Assembly (NCBI RefSeq): GCF_014640815.1 | Contig: NZ_BMHM01000002.1 | Location: 558,001 to 622,000, forward strand | DNA length: 64,000 nucleotides | Direction of reading: 5' to 3' | DNA from: Vreelandella lutescens | GTDB lineage: Bacteria; Pseudomonadota; Gammaproteobacteria; Pseudomonadales; Halomonadaceae | Shown here: one piece after another, positions 45,336 through 55,072 of the stretch | How the letters are laid out: the number at the start of each line of letters is the position of its first letter | Position numbering within the stretch: the first letter of the stretch is position 1 | Notes under the pieces: generated by a model | What the model was told of the DNA's origin: nothing | The model's database searches: none | Seen by the model: only the letters and a program-made list of their open reading frames with translations | Made by a program: the position numbers and the translations under genes

Positions 45336-46562
45336 ATGACCTATCGAACGATTCGCCAGCGCTTACTACTAAGCGCTGGGAGCACTGTAATTATGGGCCT
45401 TTTTTTGGCCGCGGCGGCAAGTTCACAAGCCTCTGCCACCGACCCAAACCACACCTATACCACTGTGAATGATGCCACCGCCAACAATGGCAGTGTGAAT
45501 AGCACTTCACGTTTTCAGCCGACGGCCCTGCATCACCATTTCTGGGAAGCCCTTGTGCTTGAACCCCAGGATGCCTGGAGCTCACTGCGTTCGAGCTTTC
45601 AATGGCAAGAAAAAAATCTCCCCGCCGATGCCCAGGCGAGAGTTGATGAGTGGATCGAATACTACCGCTCTAGCCCACAGAACATCGCGGCCATCACCGA
45701 GCGTGCCACGCCATGGCTTGCCTGGATTGCCCAGCAGGTGAGTGACCGCGGATTGCCAGGCGAGCTTGCCCTTATTCCCTTTGTTGAAAGCTCATTTGAC
45801 CCTCATGCCCGAAGCCATTTAGGGGCTGCAGGCCTTTGGCAGTTTATGCCAGGAACCGGCGATGCTCTGGGCCTGGTTCGTAACGGGAATTATGATGGCC
45901 GCTTAGATGTAGTGACCTCTACCGATGCTGCACTGGACTATCTAGAAATGCAGGCAGATGAGTGGTACGAAGGAGACTTGATGCTTTCGTTAGCTGCTTA
46001 TAATGCAGGAGCGGGCACCGTCAATCGCGCTCAGCGCCAAGCACAGAGCCAAGGCTTAAAAGGCCAATACTGGGATCTATCGCTGCCCCAAGAAACCATG
46101 CAGTACGTGCCCAAGCTCAAAGCGATTGCAACCATCATCAACGACCCCGAAGCATATGGCGTTAGCCTGCCGGATATCCATCCAGACCCCGCGTTTGCCA
46201 AAGTGCAGCTGGAACAGCCGGTGAGCTTAGCCCAGGCTTCTCAGTTGCTGGATGTAAGCCAGTCCGCGCTGGCCGAGCTAAACCCTGGCCTGCTAAACGG
46301 CAGCCTCGACCCAAGCAGTGCACAAACCCTCTTAGTGCCGGAAGAAGTGGATACACAGGTGTTAGCTCAGCTTTCGCAATCCGACAATACCTCGCTCGCG
46401 TCAGCTAGCACACCTTCCGTGCACCGTGTAGAAAGTGGCGATAATCTTTCCGCGATTGCCGCACAGTATAATCTTGATCAGCAAGACTTAATCAGGTGGA
46501 ATGCCATAGAGCGCCCAGAGGCACTGCAGCCAGGACAACTGCTTTCTCTTTCTGGCCAGTAG
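45336..46562 (+). CDS. mltD: MltD-type membrane-bound lytic murein transglycosylase with a LysM domain
   Basis: A 408-residue secreted enzyme. After a signal peptide (hydrophobic about residues 12-28) comes an SLT domain (about 110-235): the catalytic Glu lies in ALIPFVESSFDPHARS, with GAAGLWQFMPGTGDALGL and LAAYNAGAGTVNRA. One clear LysM repeat is at the C-terminus (about 363-405, HRVESGDNLSAIAAQYNLDQ); a second, degraded one may precede it. MltD cleaves peptidoglycan. I start at 45336, since an upstream start at 45288 would overlap gloB and disturb the signal peptide. No lipobox is present. Confidence 0.9.
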   Translation: MTYRTIRQRLLLSAGSTVIMGLFLAAAASSQASATDPNHTYTTVNDATANNGSVNSTSRFQPTALHHHFWEALVLEPQDAWSSLRSSFQWQEKNLPADAQARVDEWIEYYRSSPQNIAAITERATPWLAWIAQQVSDRGLPGELALIPFVESSFDPHARSHLGAAGLWQFMPGTGDALGLVRNGNYDGRLDVVTSTDAALDYLEMQADEWYEGDLMLSLAAYNAGAGTVNRAQRQAQSQGLKGQYWDLSLPQETMQYVPKLKAIATIINDPEAYGVSLPDIHPDPAFAKVQLEQPVSLAQASQLLDVSQSALAELNPGLLNGSLDPSSAQTLLVPEEVDTQVLAQLSQSDNTSLASASTPSVHRVESGDNLSAIAAQYNLDQQDLIRWNAIERPEALQPGQLLSLSGQ

Positions 46563-46614
46563 CGGAGCCAAGCGCTCTGCTGGGTGACACGTGGACGTTA
46601 TGACGATTGGGTTA

Positions 46615-46645
46615 GCTAGCACTTGGGGTGCTAGCAGATATTTTT
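46615..46645 (+). terminator. Hairpin terminator downstream of mltD
   Basis: An eight-base perfect stem, GCTAGCAC (46615-46622) and GTGCTAGC (46628-46635), with a five-base loop. A T-run follows after five bases, so termination may be moderate. Confidence 0.6.
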
Positions 46646-46660
46646 GTTAATGATTAGCTT

Positions 46661-46700
46661 GTTACCACCCGGTTTTGTTACTACCCGGTTTTGTCACTAC
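46661..46700. repeat. 16-base tandem repeat, 2.5 copies, in the yejA leader
   Basis: GTTACCACCCGGTTTT (46661-46676) is followed directly by GTTACTACCCGGTTTT (46677-46692) and a half copy, GTCACTAC (46693-46700). The array ends right at the yejA ribosome-binding site. Confidence 0.9.
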
Positions 46701-46712
46701 AGGAAGTTACCA

Positions 46713-48587
46713 ATGCCACGCGGTGTCATGTTTACTAAAACGCTGTTGCTGATGAGCGGCTTACTGCTGAGCTTGTCGCTATTTGCCTCCGAAGTGTCCA
46801 TTGAGGCCACCGCAGCATCCCCTGTTGAAACCGTTCACGGCCTATCGCTTTACGATAGTCCGGAACTGCCGGATGGATTTGCTTACTTTCCCCACGTGAA
46901 CCCCCAGGCACCCAAAGGCGGCTCTATTACTCATACCGCCGTAGGCGGTAGCTTCGACTCGACCAACCCTTTTATTATTCGCGGCACCCCTGCCACGGGC
47001 ATTTCGCAAATTTATGACACATTAATGGCCAGCAACCCAGGCGAGCCCTTTAGCCTTTACGGGTTATTAGCCAAAGGGGTGCGTTTAGATCCTGAGCGCC
47101 AGTGGATTGAGTTCGATATGCGCGAAGAGGCCCGCTTCCAGGATGGCGAGCCGGTGACGGCTTACGACGTGGTGTTCTCATTTGATCTGCTACGCGACCA
47201 GGGTAACCCCTTCTATGCCAGTTACTACGCGGGCGTTGAGCGGGTTATTGCCCTAAACGAACACCAGGTGCGCTTTGAGTTCAATGATGCAGAGTCGCGA
47301 GAGCTACCGCTGATAGTAGCGCAGCTCCCCATTCTCCCACGCCACTATTGGGAGCCCCGTGACTTTAGTGCACCAACTCTGGCTGCCCACCCTGGCTCAG
47401 GCCCCTACCGCATTAGTGAGGTCGACCCAGGACGGCGCATTGTGTACCAGCGCAACGAAGATTACTGGGGGAAAGACCTCCCAGTGAACGTGGGGCGCTA
47501 CAACATTGACCGCGTGGTCTATGAGTATTATCGAGACCGGGATATCGCCTGGGAGGCATTTAAAGCCGGACTCACGGACTTTCGTACTGATGCCCGTGCA
47601 GCCACTTGGGCCATTGGCTACGACTTCCCCGCTTACCGGGACGGCCTCATTAAGCGCATCACCGTCCCCGACGTGAACCCGTCGATGATGCAGGCGTTTG
47701 TGTTCAACCTGCGCGAAGAGAAGTTCCAAGACCCACGGGTGCGCGAAGCCTTGAGTCTGACGTTCGACTTTCCATGGTTGAATACCAATATTTTCTACAA
47801 CACCTATGCGCGCACAGAGAGCTTTTTCCAGAACTCCGAAATGGAAGCCGTTGGCCCCCCTTCGGAAGAGGAACTGGCGCTGCTGGCACCGTTTCGTCAA
47901 GAGCTGCTGGCCTCTCACCGTTCAGAGCGGCTCTTTACCGACGCCCTCCCTATCGAACAACCTGTAGAACTACGCGAGCGGCTGAGACGAGCGTTAGACC
48001 TCCTGCATGACGCAGGCTATCGCGTTGAAGATGGCGTTTTGGTGAATGCCGATGGCCGCCCACTGTCGCTGGAAGTGCTGCTGTACGACTCTGGCTTAGA
48101 ACGAGTCGTACAACCTATGTTGCGCAATATGGCGCGCTTAGGTGTTCAAACATCACTGCGTATTGTCGATATTAACCAGTACCTTAACCGGGTACGTGAT
48201 TACGATTATGACATGGTGATTAGCCACTTCCCGCAATCCAACAACCCCGGCAATGAGCAGCGGGATTACTGGACCAGCGCCGCGGCAGAAGCGCCCCAAA
48301 GCCGAAACCGCATGGCATTGGCTCACCCGGCCGTTGATGCTCTGGTGGAACAGATCATTCGCGCTGATAATCGCGAATCCCTGGATACCGCCACCCAAGC
48401 CCTTGACCGTGTGCTGCGCTGGGGCTTTTATGTCATTCCTCACTATCACTCTGGCGAGACGCGCATCGCGGTATGGGATAAATTCGGTTACCCCGAGCCT
48501 TTCCCTGCCTATGCCATGGACCTAGACGCTTGGTGGGTAGATACCGATCGTGAAACAGCTCTTCAGCGACGTAACCGCCGCCGCTGA
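46713..48587 (+). CDS. yejA: YejA, periplasmic oligopeptide/microcin C-type ABC binding protein
   Basis: A 624-residue family 5 (SBP_bac_5) binding protein with a signal peptide (about residues 5-25). Motifs typical of YejA are GLSLYDSPELPDGFAYFPHV, NPQAPKGGSITHTAVGGSFD, FDSTNPFIIRGTPATGI and WWVDTDRE near the end. YejABEF imports peptides, including microcin C, in E. coli. I chose the ATG at 46713, with an AGGAAG site; an upstream start would translate the tandem repeat. Confidence 0.93.
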   Translation: MPRGVMFTKTLLLMSGLLLSLSLFASEVSIEATAASPVETVHGLSLYDSPELPDGFAYFPHVNPQAPKGGSITHTAVGGSFDSTNPFIIRGTPATGISQIYDTLMASNPGEPFSLYGLLAKGVRLDPERQWIEFDMREEARFQDGEPVTAYDVVFSFDLLRDQGNPFYASYYAGVERVIALNEHQVRFEFNDAESRELPLIVAQLPILPRHYWEPRDFSAPTLAAHPGSGPYRISEVDPGRRIVYQRNEDYWGKDLPVNVGRYNIDRVVYEYYRDRDIAWEAFKAGLTDFRTDARAATWAIGYDFPAYRDGLIKRITVPDVNPSMMQAFVFNLREEKFQDPRVREALSLTFDFPWLNTNIFYNTYARTESFFQNSEMEAVGPPSEEELALLAPFRQELLASHRSERLFTDALPIEQPVELRERLRRALDLLHDAGYRVEDGVLVNADGRPLSLEVLLYDSGLERVVQPMLRNMARLGVQTSLRIVDINQYLNRVRDYDYDMVISHFPQSNNPGNEQRDYWTSAAAEAPQSRNRMALAHPAVDALVEQIIRADNRESLDTATQALDRVLRWGFYVIPHYHSGETRIAVWDKFGYPEPFPAYAMDLDAWWVDTDRETALQRRNRRR

Positions 48588-48652
48588 TACTAAATGCCGC
48601 TGAGCGTCGCTAATTAACAACGGCTTGTTTGCTTAACCTCGTGGAGTGCGCT

Positions 48653-49726
48653 GTGGCACGTTATACCCTACGCCGACTGCTACTGATGATTCCGACGCTG
48701 TTCGGCATCATGTTGCTTAACTTCATGATTGTTCAAGCCGCTCCCGGCGGGCCCATTGACCAAATGCTGGCCCGCTTTGAAGGAGCCAATGCTATGGCTA
48801 GCACCCGGCTCGACATGGGCGGTGCTGATGTACAGATCAACGACGACTCCCGTGGAGCGCGGGGGATTGATCCGCGCTTTATTGAGCAGCTAGAGCAGCA
48901 GTTTGGCTTCGACAAACCTGCCCATGAGCGTTTTCTTGGCATGATGGCGGATTACCTGACCTTCGATTTTGGCACCAGCTTTTTTCGAGACCGGCCGGTC
49001 ATTGATCTAATGATTGAGCGACTGCCAGTGTCAATTTCCCTAGGTTTATGGACCACTCTATTGGTCTACTTAATCTCTATACCTCTAGGGATTCGCAAGG
49101 CACTGCGCCATGGCTCTCGCTTTGATGTATGGACATCAGGGCTGGTCATTGTCGGCTACGCCATCCCCGGTTTTCTGTTCGCTATCCTACTGATTGTGCT
49201 GTTCGCTGGCGGCACCTATCTAGACTGGTTCCCGCTGAGGGGCCTCACCTCGCCCGACTTTGCCGAGCTTTCCACCTGGGGCAAGGTAAAAGACTACTTC
49301 TGGCATATCACTCTACCGGTCATTGCCGCGGCTATTGGCAGCTTCGCCACGCTGACCATGCTGACGAAAAACAGCTTTCTGGATGAGATCCACAAGCAGT
49401 ACGTACTAACCGCCCGCGCTAAAGGGGCTGATGAGCAGCGCATTTTATACGGGCACGTGTTCCGCAATGCCATGCTGATTATTATCGCGGGGCTGCCTTC
49501 TGCGATGATCGGTATTTTCTTCACCGGCGCACTATTGATTGAAGTGATTTTTTCCCTGGATGGGCTGGGCCTTTTAGGGTTTGAGGCGGTTATGCAGCGG
49601 GACTACCCGGTGATTTTCGGCACGCTGTTTCTTTACACCGTGATTGGCCTGCTGCTCAAGCTGATTTCGGACTTGACCTATGTGTGGGTAGACCCGCGTA
49701 TCGATTTTGCATCGAGGGAGTCTTAA
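48653..49726 (+). CDS. yejB: YejB, peptide ABC transporter permease
   Basis: A 357-residue DppB-like permease with six transmembrane helices. It opens with [20 protein letters not shown] and carries the EAA-loop [18 protein letters not shown] (about residues 252-269). A periplasmic insertion between helices 1 and 2, about residues 40-90, is normal for YejB. The GTG at 48653 has a GGAG site and gives the usual N-terminus; an upstream TTG is possible. It follows yejA by 65 bases. Confidence 0.92.
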   Translation: MARYTLRRLLLMIPTLFGIMLLNFMIVQAAPGGPIDQMLARFEGANAMASTRLDMGGADVQINDDSRGARGIDPRFIEQLEQQFGFDKPAHERFLGMMADYLTFDFGTSFFRDRPVIDLMIERLPVSISLGLWTTLLVYLISIPLGIRKALRHGSRFDVWTSGLVIVGYAIPGFLFAILLIVLFAGGTYLDWFPLRGLTSPDFAELSTWGKVKDYFWHITLPVIAAAIGSFATLTMLTKNSFLDEIHKQYVLTARAKGADEQRILYGHVFRNAMLIIIAGLPSAMIGIFFTGALLIEVIFSLDGLGLLGFEAVMQRDYPVIFGTLFLYTVIGLLLKLISDLTYVWVDPRIDFASRES

Positions 49727-49727
49727 T

Positions 49728-50831
49728 ATGCGCTTTATTACCTCACACCTCTCCCCGATCACTCTGCGCCGAATGGCAGCGTTTAAAGCCAACCGCCGCG
49801 CCCAGGTATCGCTTTGGCTGTTCGGCGCGCTCTTCATTGCCAGCCTGTTTGCCGAACTCATCGCCAACGACAAACCCATCGTGATGCAGTACGACGGGCA
49901 GTGGTACGTTCCTCTGCTGGTGGACTACCCCGAGACGGAATTTGGCGGTTTCTTGCCCACTCGCACCGACTATTTGGACCCCTTTATTCAGCAGCAGATC
50001 AGTGATAACGGCTGGGCGATCTGGCCGATCATTCCCTTCTCTTACCAAACCCTCGACATGCAGATGACGCAGCCTTCACCTGCGCCGCCGGACAGCCGCC
50101 ACTGGCTAGGCACGGATGACCAGGGCCGCGATGTGCTGGCCCGCGTCATCTACGGCTTTAGGCTTTCCGTGGCCTTTGCGTTGGTACTGACAGCGGGCTC
50201 ATTGGTGATTGGGGTCTTCGCAGGCGGCGTACAGGGTTACTTCGGGGGCAAGGTGGACCTCATTGGCCAGCGAGTCACTGAGATTTGGTCGGGGCTACCG
50301 GTACTGTTTTTATTGATCATTCTGGCCAGCTTTGTGCAGCCAGGTTTCTGGTGGTTATTAAGCATCATGCTGCTATTTTCCTGGTTGGGGCTGGTGGACA
50401 TTGTCCGTGCCGAGTTTTTGCGCGCCCGCAACTTGGAGTATGTACGCGCCGCCAAAGCCATGGGGCTGCCATCACGGCTTATTATGTGGCGGCACGTTCT
50501 GCCCAACGCCATGGTGGCTACGCTGACCTTTATTCCGTTTATTTTTACCGGCGCGATTGGCACCTTAACTGCGCTGGATTTCTTGGGCTTTGGCTTGCCG
50601 CCGGGAGCGCCCTCCCTGGGTGAACTCGCGGCGCAGGGCAAAAATAACCTGCACGCCCCGTGGCTGGGCATTACCGCATTTATGACGCTGGCCGTCATGC
50701 TTTCCCTGCTGGTGTTTATTGGTGAAGGCCTGCGCGATGCCTTCGACCCACGTCACGTTAAACAGCGCCCTAACTCTATCCAGCAAACCTCTGTCCAGAA
50801 AACCTCCGCCCAGGAAACGTCTCATGTCTGA
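49728..50831 (+). CDS. yejE: YejE, peptide ABC transporter permease
   Basis: A 367-residue DppC-like permease. After the first helix (about residues 25-45) comes a long periplasmic insertion (about 50-125), including HWLGTDDQGRDVLARVIYGF (about 124-143), then a transmembrane core with the EAA-loop NLEYVRAAKAMGLPSRLI (about 234-251). The polar C-terminal tail of about 20 Ser/Gln/Thr-rich residues is unusual but short. The GAGGGAG site lies inside the end of yejB. The stop overlaps yejF. Confidence 0.92.
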   Translation: MRFITSHLSPITLRRMAAFKANRRAQVSLWLFGALFIASLFAELIANDKPIVMQYDGQWYVPLLVDYPETEFGGFLPTRTDYLDPFIQQQISDNGWAIWPIIPFSYQTLDMQMTQPSPAPPDSRHWLGTDDQGRDVLARVIYGFRLSVAFALVLTAGSLVIGVFAGGVQGYFGGKVDLIGQRVTEIWSGLPVLFLLIILASFVQPGFWWLLSIMLLFSWLGLVDIVRAEFLRARNLEYVRAAKAMGLPSRLIMWRHVLPNAMVATLTFIPFIFTGAIGTLTALDFLGFGLPPGAPSLGELAAQGKNNLHAPWLGITAFMTLAVMLSLLVFIGEGLRDAFDPRHVKQRPNSIQQTSVQKTSAQETSHV

Positions 50832-52416
50832 GCCTACTGCCAAACCGCTACTGCGACTTGATGAGCTAACAGTAGCCTTCGATGGCAAGGTCGTTGTAGA
50901 CGCTCTGTCGCTCACGGTTAACGCTGGTGAAACGCTGGCCATTGTAGGGGAATCAGGCTCGGGCAAGTCGGTTTCCGCGCTCTGTTCCATAGACCTTTTG
51001 CCAAGTAACGCGGAAGTTCGCGGCCAGCGCTGGCTAGAAGAGACCGATCTGAATAAGCTCAGCAACCGCGACTGGAACGGCATTCGCGGCAATCGCGTGG
51101 GGTTTATTTTTCAAGAGCCAATGACATCGCTCAACCCGCTGCACCGCATTGGTAAGCAGATTGGCGAAACCCTGAGGCTTCATCAAGGCCTCAGCGGTTC
51201 AGCCGCTCGCAGCAAGGCAAAAATGCTGCTTGAGCAAGTCAAGCTGCCCCGCCCTGAAGAATTGCTGGATGCTTGGCCCCATCAGCTCTCTGGCGGCCAG
51301 CGCCAGCGGGTAGTGATTGCTATGGCCATTGCCAACAACCCCGCACTATTGATTGCTGATGAGCCGACTACCGCGCTTGATGTCACCGTACAGCAGGACA
51401 TACTTGCGCTGTTGAAAGAGCTGCGTGACCACCACGGCATGGGCGTGCTGTTGATCAGCCACGACTTGAACCTTGTTCGCCGCCATGCCGACCGTGTCTG
51501 CGTGATGTACCAAGGCAAGGTGCAGGAAACCGGCAGCGTGGCCCAGGTGTTTAGCCATCCACAAAGCGACTACACCAAAGCGCTGATTGCCGCCGAGCCC
51601 GAAGGCCGCCCCGCTGAGCCAGTGAATACCACACCGTTACTGACGGCTCAGCAGCTACGAGTCAGTTTTAAACGCCCCAAGACAGGTCTGTTTCAGCGGC
51701 AACCGCCGGCGTTTGAGGCCTTAAAAACCACCAACTTGACCATCGCCCCAGGGGAAACGCTTGGGATAGTCGGTGAATCAGGTTCCGGAAAAACGACGTT
51801 AGCGTCGGCGATTATGCGCTTGGTGACTAGCCAAGGAGAGGTGCAGCTGGGCGATGCCACGCTCAGCCAGCTGTCGGGTGATGCGCTGCGCCGCCAACGC
51901 CATCGTCTGCAGATGGTGTTTCAGGACCCCTACGGTGCCCTGTCACCACGCATGCCGGTATTTGATATTGTCAGTGAGGGGCTGCGTTTTCACTTCCCGA
52001 CGCTGAGTGAAGCGGAAGTCACCGAGCGGGTTCACCGCACCCTGCGTGAAGTCGGCTTGCCGGAGAGCTGCGCAGCACGTTACCCCCACGAGTTTTCTGG
52101 CGGACAGCGCCAGCGCATCGCCGTGGCGCGGGCAATTATTTTAGAGCCAGAGCTACTGGTGCTTGATGAACCCACGTCCGCCCTTGATCGCACCGTGCAA
52201 AAGCAGCTGGTGATCTTGTTGCGAGAGCTTCAGGCTCGCCGCCAGCTCAGCTATCTGTTTATCAGCCACGATCTTGCCGTTGTGCGCGCTATGGCTCACC
52301 GCATCATGGTGCTCAAAGATGGTGAAGTAGTGGAGCAAGGTAACTGCCTGGAAGTGCTCGCCGCCCCTCAGCATGCCTACACCAAAGCGCTGATCGAAGC
52401 CGCACACCTGCACTAG
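50824..52416 (+). CDS. yejF: YejF, dual ATPase of the peptide ABC importer
   Basis: A 530-residue protein with two fused nucleotide-binding domains. Walker A motifs are GESGSGKSVS (about residues 43) and GESGSGKTT (about 320); signatures LSGGQRQR and FSGGQRQR; Walker B ALLIADEPTTALD and LLVLDEPTSALD. It powers import by YejBE. The ATG at 50824, with an AGGAAA site, overlaps the yejE stop by eight bases. An upstream in-frame start inside yejE is not needed. Confidence 0.93.
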   Translation: MSEPTAKPLLRLDELTVAFDGKVVVDALSLTVNAGETLAIVGESGSGKSVSALCSIDLLPSNAEVRGQRWLEETDLNKLSNRDWNGIRGNRVGFIFQEPMTSLNPLHRIGKQIGETLRLHQGLSGSAARSKAKMLLEQVKLPRPEELLDAWPHQLSGGQRQRVVIAMAIANNPALLIADEPTTALDVTVQQDILALLKELRDHHGMGVLLISHDLNLVRRHADRVCVMYQGKVQETGSVAQVFSHPQSDYTKALIAAEPEGRPAEPVNTTPLLTAQQLRVSFKRPKTGLFQRQPPAFEALKTTNLTIAPGETLGIVGESGSGKTTLASAIMRLVTSQGEVQLGDATLSQLSGDALRRQRHRLQMVFQDPYGALSPRMPVFDIVSEGLRFHFPTLSEAEVTERVHRTLREVGLPESCAARYPHEFSGGQRQRIAVARAIILEPELLVLDEPTSALDRTVQKQLVILLRELQARRQLSYLFISHDLAVVRAMAHRIMVLKDGEVVEQGNCLEVLAAPQHAYTKALIEAAHLH

Positions 52417-52523
52417 GTTTCTGCCTCGCTTACTTTCGATTGGGTCAATGAATCGGGCAGGCAAATTGAAAGTGATGGCTATAAGATAACGGTATAAAAA
52501 TTCATGCCTACTTCACTACAAAA

Positions 52524-52556
52524 ACGCCGCCATGGATATAGAATCCATGGCGGCGT
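52524..52556 (-). terminator. Rho-independent terminator downstream of rsuA
   Basis: A perfect 14-base stem, ACGCCGCCATGGAT (52524-52537) and ATCCATGGCGGCGT (52543-52556), with a five-base loop. The T-tract lies on the minus strand (TTTTGTAG), ending the rsuA transcript; it may also stop yejF transcription from the other side. Confidence 0.88.
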
Positions 52557-52574
52557 CTTGAGGATCATCAACGC

Positions 52575-53279
52575 TTAAAAGCTGGCGATCTCTTCTGCCG
52601 TCAGCTCCCGCCACTCTCCAGGGGCCAAGTCATCTGGCAGCACCACATCGCCAATCGAGCGGCGATGCAACGCATTCACATGGTTGCCTAAGGCAACAAA
52701 CATGCGCTTCACCTGATGGTAACGCCCTTCCGTGATGGTCAGTTCCGCCTGCTGTGGAGTCACAAATCGCAGCGTGGCAGGCTGTGTCGGTGTTTCTTCA
52801 CCGTCCAAGAGGATGCCTTGCGCTACTTGCTCTACCGCCCATTGGGCAGTCTCGCCTTCCATCGGTTCGGCTAACTCCGCGACATACACTTTGGCGCAGC
52901 GATGGCGTGGTGAGGTCACTCGGTGAGACCACTGCCCATCATTCGTTAGCAGTAATAGGCCAGTGGTATCCACATCGAGCCGCCCAACGGGCTGCAGTCG
53001 CTCTACCTTAGGCAAATCGATAATATCGATCACTCGCGGGTAAAGCCCCCGGCGTGCGGTACACTCGACATCCACCGGCTTATGCATCATTACGTAGCGA
53101 AGACCCACTAAGGCAAGCCTCTCGCCATTTAATTTCACTTCGTCATTCTCGGTATCAATCTGGGTGGCCGACTGTTTAATCGGCTCACCGTTGAGCGTCA
53201 CTTCACCGTTTTTAAGCGCGCGTTTTGCCAAGCTGCGGGTGAGCGGCGAAGTCTCACTTAAAAAACGATCAAGTCGCAT
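52575..53279 (-). CDS. rsuA: RsuA, 16S rRNA pseudouridine(516) synthase
   Basis: A 234-residue pseudouridine synthase. The N-terminal S4-like RNA-binding domain (MRLDRFLSETSPLTRSLAKR) is followed by the catalytic domain, with Asp in PVGRLDVDTTGLLLLTNDG (about residues 96-114) and the family motif EGRYHQVKRMFVALGNHV (about 186-203). RsuA modifies U516 of 16S rRNA. Its start codon overlaps the stop of the omega-amidase gene by one base. Confidence 0.93.
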   Translation of the reverse strand: MRLDRFLSETSPLTRSLAKRALKNGEVTLNGEPIKQSATQIDTENDEVKLNGERLALVGLRYVMMHKPVDVECTARRGLYPRVIDIIDLPKVERLQPVGRLDVDTTGLLLLTNDGQWSHRVTSPRHRCAKVYVAELAEPMEGETAQWAVEQVAQGILLDGEETPTQPATLRFVTPQQAELTITEGRYHQVKRMFVALGNHVNALHRRSIGDVVLPDDLAPGEWRELTAEEIASF

Positions 53280-54094
53280 TATTGGCCCACTCCTGGCAGT
53301 AACGAAAAGTGGTCGGCATCTTGCCAGGCAGGAAATTTTTCACGAAAGGCATCTAGGTCCGTTTTATCTAGCGTCCCCGTTTCAATAAACGGAGTATGGG
53401 CAGGTCGGTCGATGAGCGGTTCGCCCTTAAAGTCGACCAGCATGGAGTCGCCACTATAGGACAGCCCCTTGGCATCCTCCCCTACGCGGTTCACACCGAC
53501 CACATAGGCGAGGTTTTCTACCGCGCGCGCCTGCAATAGCGTACGCCACGGATGCCGCCGAGGAGCGGGCCAGTTAGCCACGCACAGAATGGCATCATAC
53601 TCGAAATGCTCACCCTCTGCTGGCTGCTGGCGCATCCATACGGGAAAGCGCAGGTCGTAGCACACGCTCAGCTGTAGCTTAAACCCCTTCAGCTCGACGA
53701 TATGGCGCTCTTTACCCATCCCGTACCGCTCGTGCTCACCGGCCATGCGAAACAGGTGGCGCTTGTCGTAGTAGCTAAGTTCACCCTGCGGCGTAGCCCA
53801 CACCATGCGGTTGAAGTACTGACCATCGTCGACAATAGCAACGCTGCCGGTGATCACACAGCCTCTTGCCTTCGCTTGGGCCTGTAGCCAGGCAACGCTC
53901 TGGCTCTCGGCCATGGGCTGGGCCATTTCCCGAGAGTTCATGGTAAAACCGGTGGCGAACATCTCGGGCAGGACAATTAAGTCCGTATCGCGACTATCTA
54001 AATCACCCAACAGCGCGGCTAAATGGTCGTGGTTGGCTTGAGGATCTTCCCAGCGTAAATCGCACTGCACCAAGCTGGTTTTTAATTGGCTCAT
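53279..54094 (-). CDS. Carbon-nitrogen hydrolase, YafV/omega-amidase type
   Basis: A 271-residue nitrilase-superfamily enzyme with the catalytic triad Glu in LIVLPEMFATGFTMN (about residue 43), Lys in YYDKRHLFRM (about 109) and Cys in VCYDLRFPVW (about 142). YafV/Nit2-type members hydrolyse alpha-ketoglutaramate and alpha-ketosuccinamate. I chose the ATG at 54094, with an AGGAG site, over an upstream start. It is probably co-transcribed with rsuA. Confidence 0.9.
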   Translation of the reverse strand: MSQLKTSLVQCDLRWEDPQANHDHLAALLGDLDSRDTDLIVLPEMFATGFTMNSREMAQPMAESQSVAWLQAQAKARGCVITGSVAIVDDGQYFNRMVWATPQGELSYYDKRHLFRMAGEHERYGMGKERHIVELKGFKLQLSVCYDLRFPVWMRQQPAEGEHFEYDAILCVANWPAPRRHPWRTLLQARAVENLAYVVGVNRVGEDAKGLSYSGDSMLVDFKGEPLIDRPAHTPFIETGTLDKTDLDAFREKFPAWQDADHFSLLPGVGQ

Positions 54095-54166
54095 GCCGCG
54101 TCTCCTTTGCATCAGTGTCTTTATCAATTGTGTGCTAGATTAGCATTTTTACTTAATGAGGCTGCT

Positions 54167-55072
54167 ATGCTTCCATCCGCTCCACGGGACCCTGAAGCGG
54201 TCAAAGGCGTTATGTTTGGCTTAACGGCCTATACCATGTGGGGCTGCTTCCCGCTGTTCTTCGCTCTGTTTGACGGCATTCCCGCGTTTGAAATTTTGAT
54301 TCACCGAATTTTGTGGTCGTGCCTGTTTTTAGTCGGGCTTATTAGCGTACTGCGCCGCTGGCCGCCGGTGGTGGCGGCGCTGGTGCAGCCTAAACGCTTG
54401 GGTCGCGTATTAGCCTGCGCGCTACTGATCGCGTTTAACTGGGGCATCTATATCTATGCGGTGGAAAACGAGCAGGTATTGCAGGCCAGTTTAGGCTACT
54501 TTCTCACGCCATTGGTAAATGTAGCGCTGGGGATGCTGGTGCTGCGTGAAGTCATGGCAAAGCTTCAGCTGGTGGCACTTGGCCTTGCCAGCCTCGCCAT
54601 CGCTATTCAATTTATCATGCTGGGTGAATTGCCGTGGATTAGCCTGCTGCTGGCGCTAAGTTTTGGCAGCTATGGGCTATTTAGGAAACAGGTACCACTA
54701 GACGGGCTTTCGGGGCTGTTTGTGGAAACACTGTTGCTCTTCCCTCTCGCGCTAATGGCATTGACATGGATGAGCTGGCAGGGCGAATCACACTTTATTC
54801 ACGATGTGCCTATGTCGGCCCTGTTGGTGGTGAGTGGCGTGTTAACTGCTCTGCCGTTAATGGCGTTTGCAGGCGCAGCCCGTCGCTTACGCTTGGCCAC
54901 GCTAGGGTTTTTAATGTACATCAACCCCAGCATTCAGTTCGTCATTGCCCTGACCGTCTTTGGTGAGCCGCTGGGCATTATCCAACTGGCCACGTTCTTA
55001 ATGATCTGGACAGGGCTTGCACTCTACTCCTGGTCATCCTGGCAATCACGCACGCGCCAAGCGGCTGCTTGA
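54167..55072 (+). CDS. rarD: RarD, EamA-family membrane transporter
   Basis: A 301-residue transporter with ten hydrophobic helices. The RarD signature is visible: [20 protein letters not shown] (about residues 16-35), [14 protein letters not shown] (about 41-54), [20 protein letters not shown] (about 88-107) and FGSYGLFRK. RarD proteins were named for chloramphenicol sensitivity in Pseudomonas; the transported compound is not known. The gene ends 27 bases inside the convergent chemoreceptor gene. Confidence 0.92.
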   Translation: MLPSAPRDPEAVKGVMFGLTAYTMWGCFPLFFALFDGIPAFEILIHRILWSCLFLVGLISVLRRWPPVVAALVQPKRLGRVLACALLIAFNWGIYIYAVENEQVLQASLGYFLTPLVNVALGMLVLREVMAKLQLVALGLASLAIAIQFIMLGELPWISLLLALSFGSYGLFRKQVPLDGLSGLFVETLLLFPLALMALTWMSWQGESHFIHDVPMSALLVVSGVLTALPLMAFAGAARRLRLATLGFLMYINPSIQFVIALTVFGEPLGIIQLATFLMIWTGLALYSWSSWQSRTRQAAA

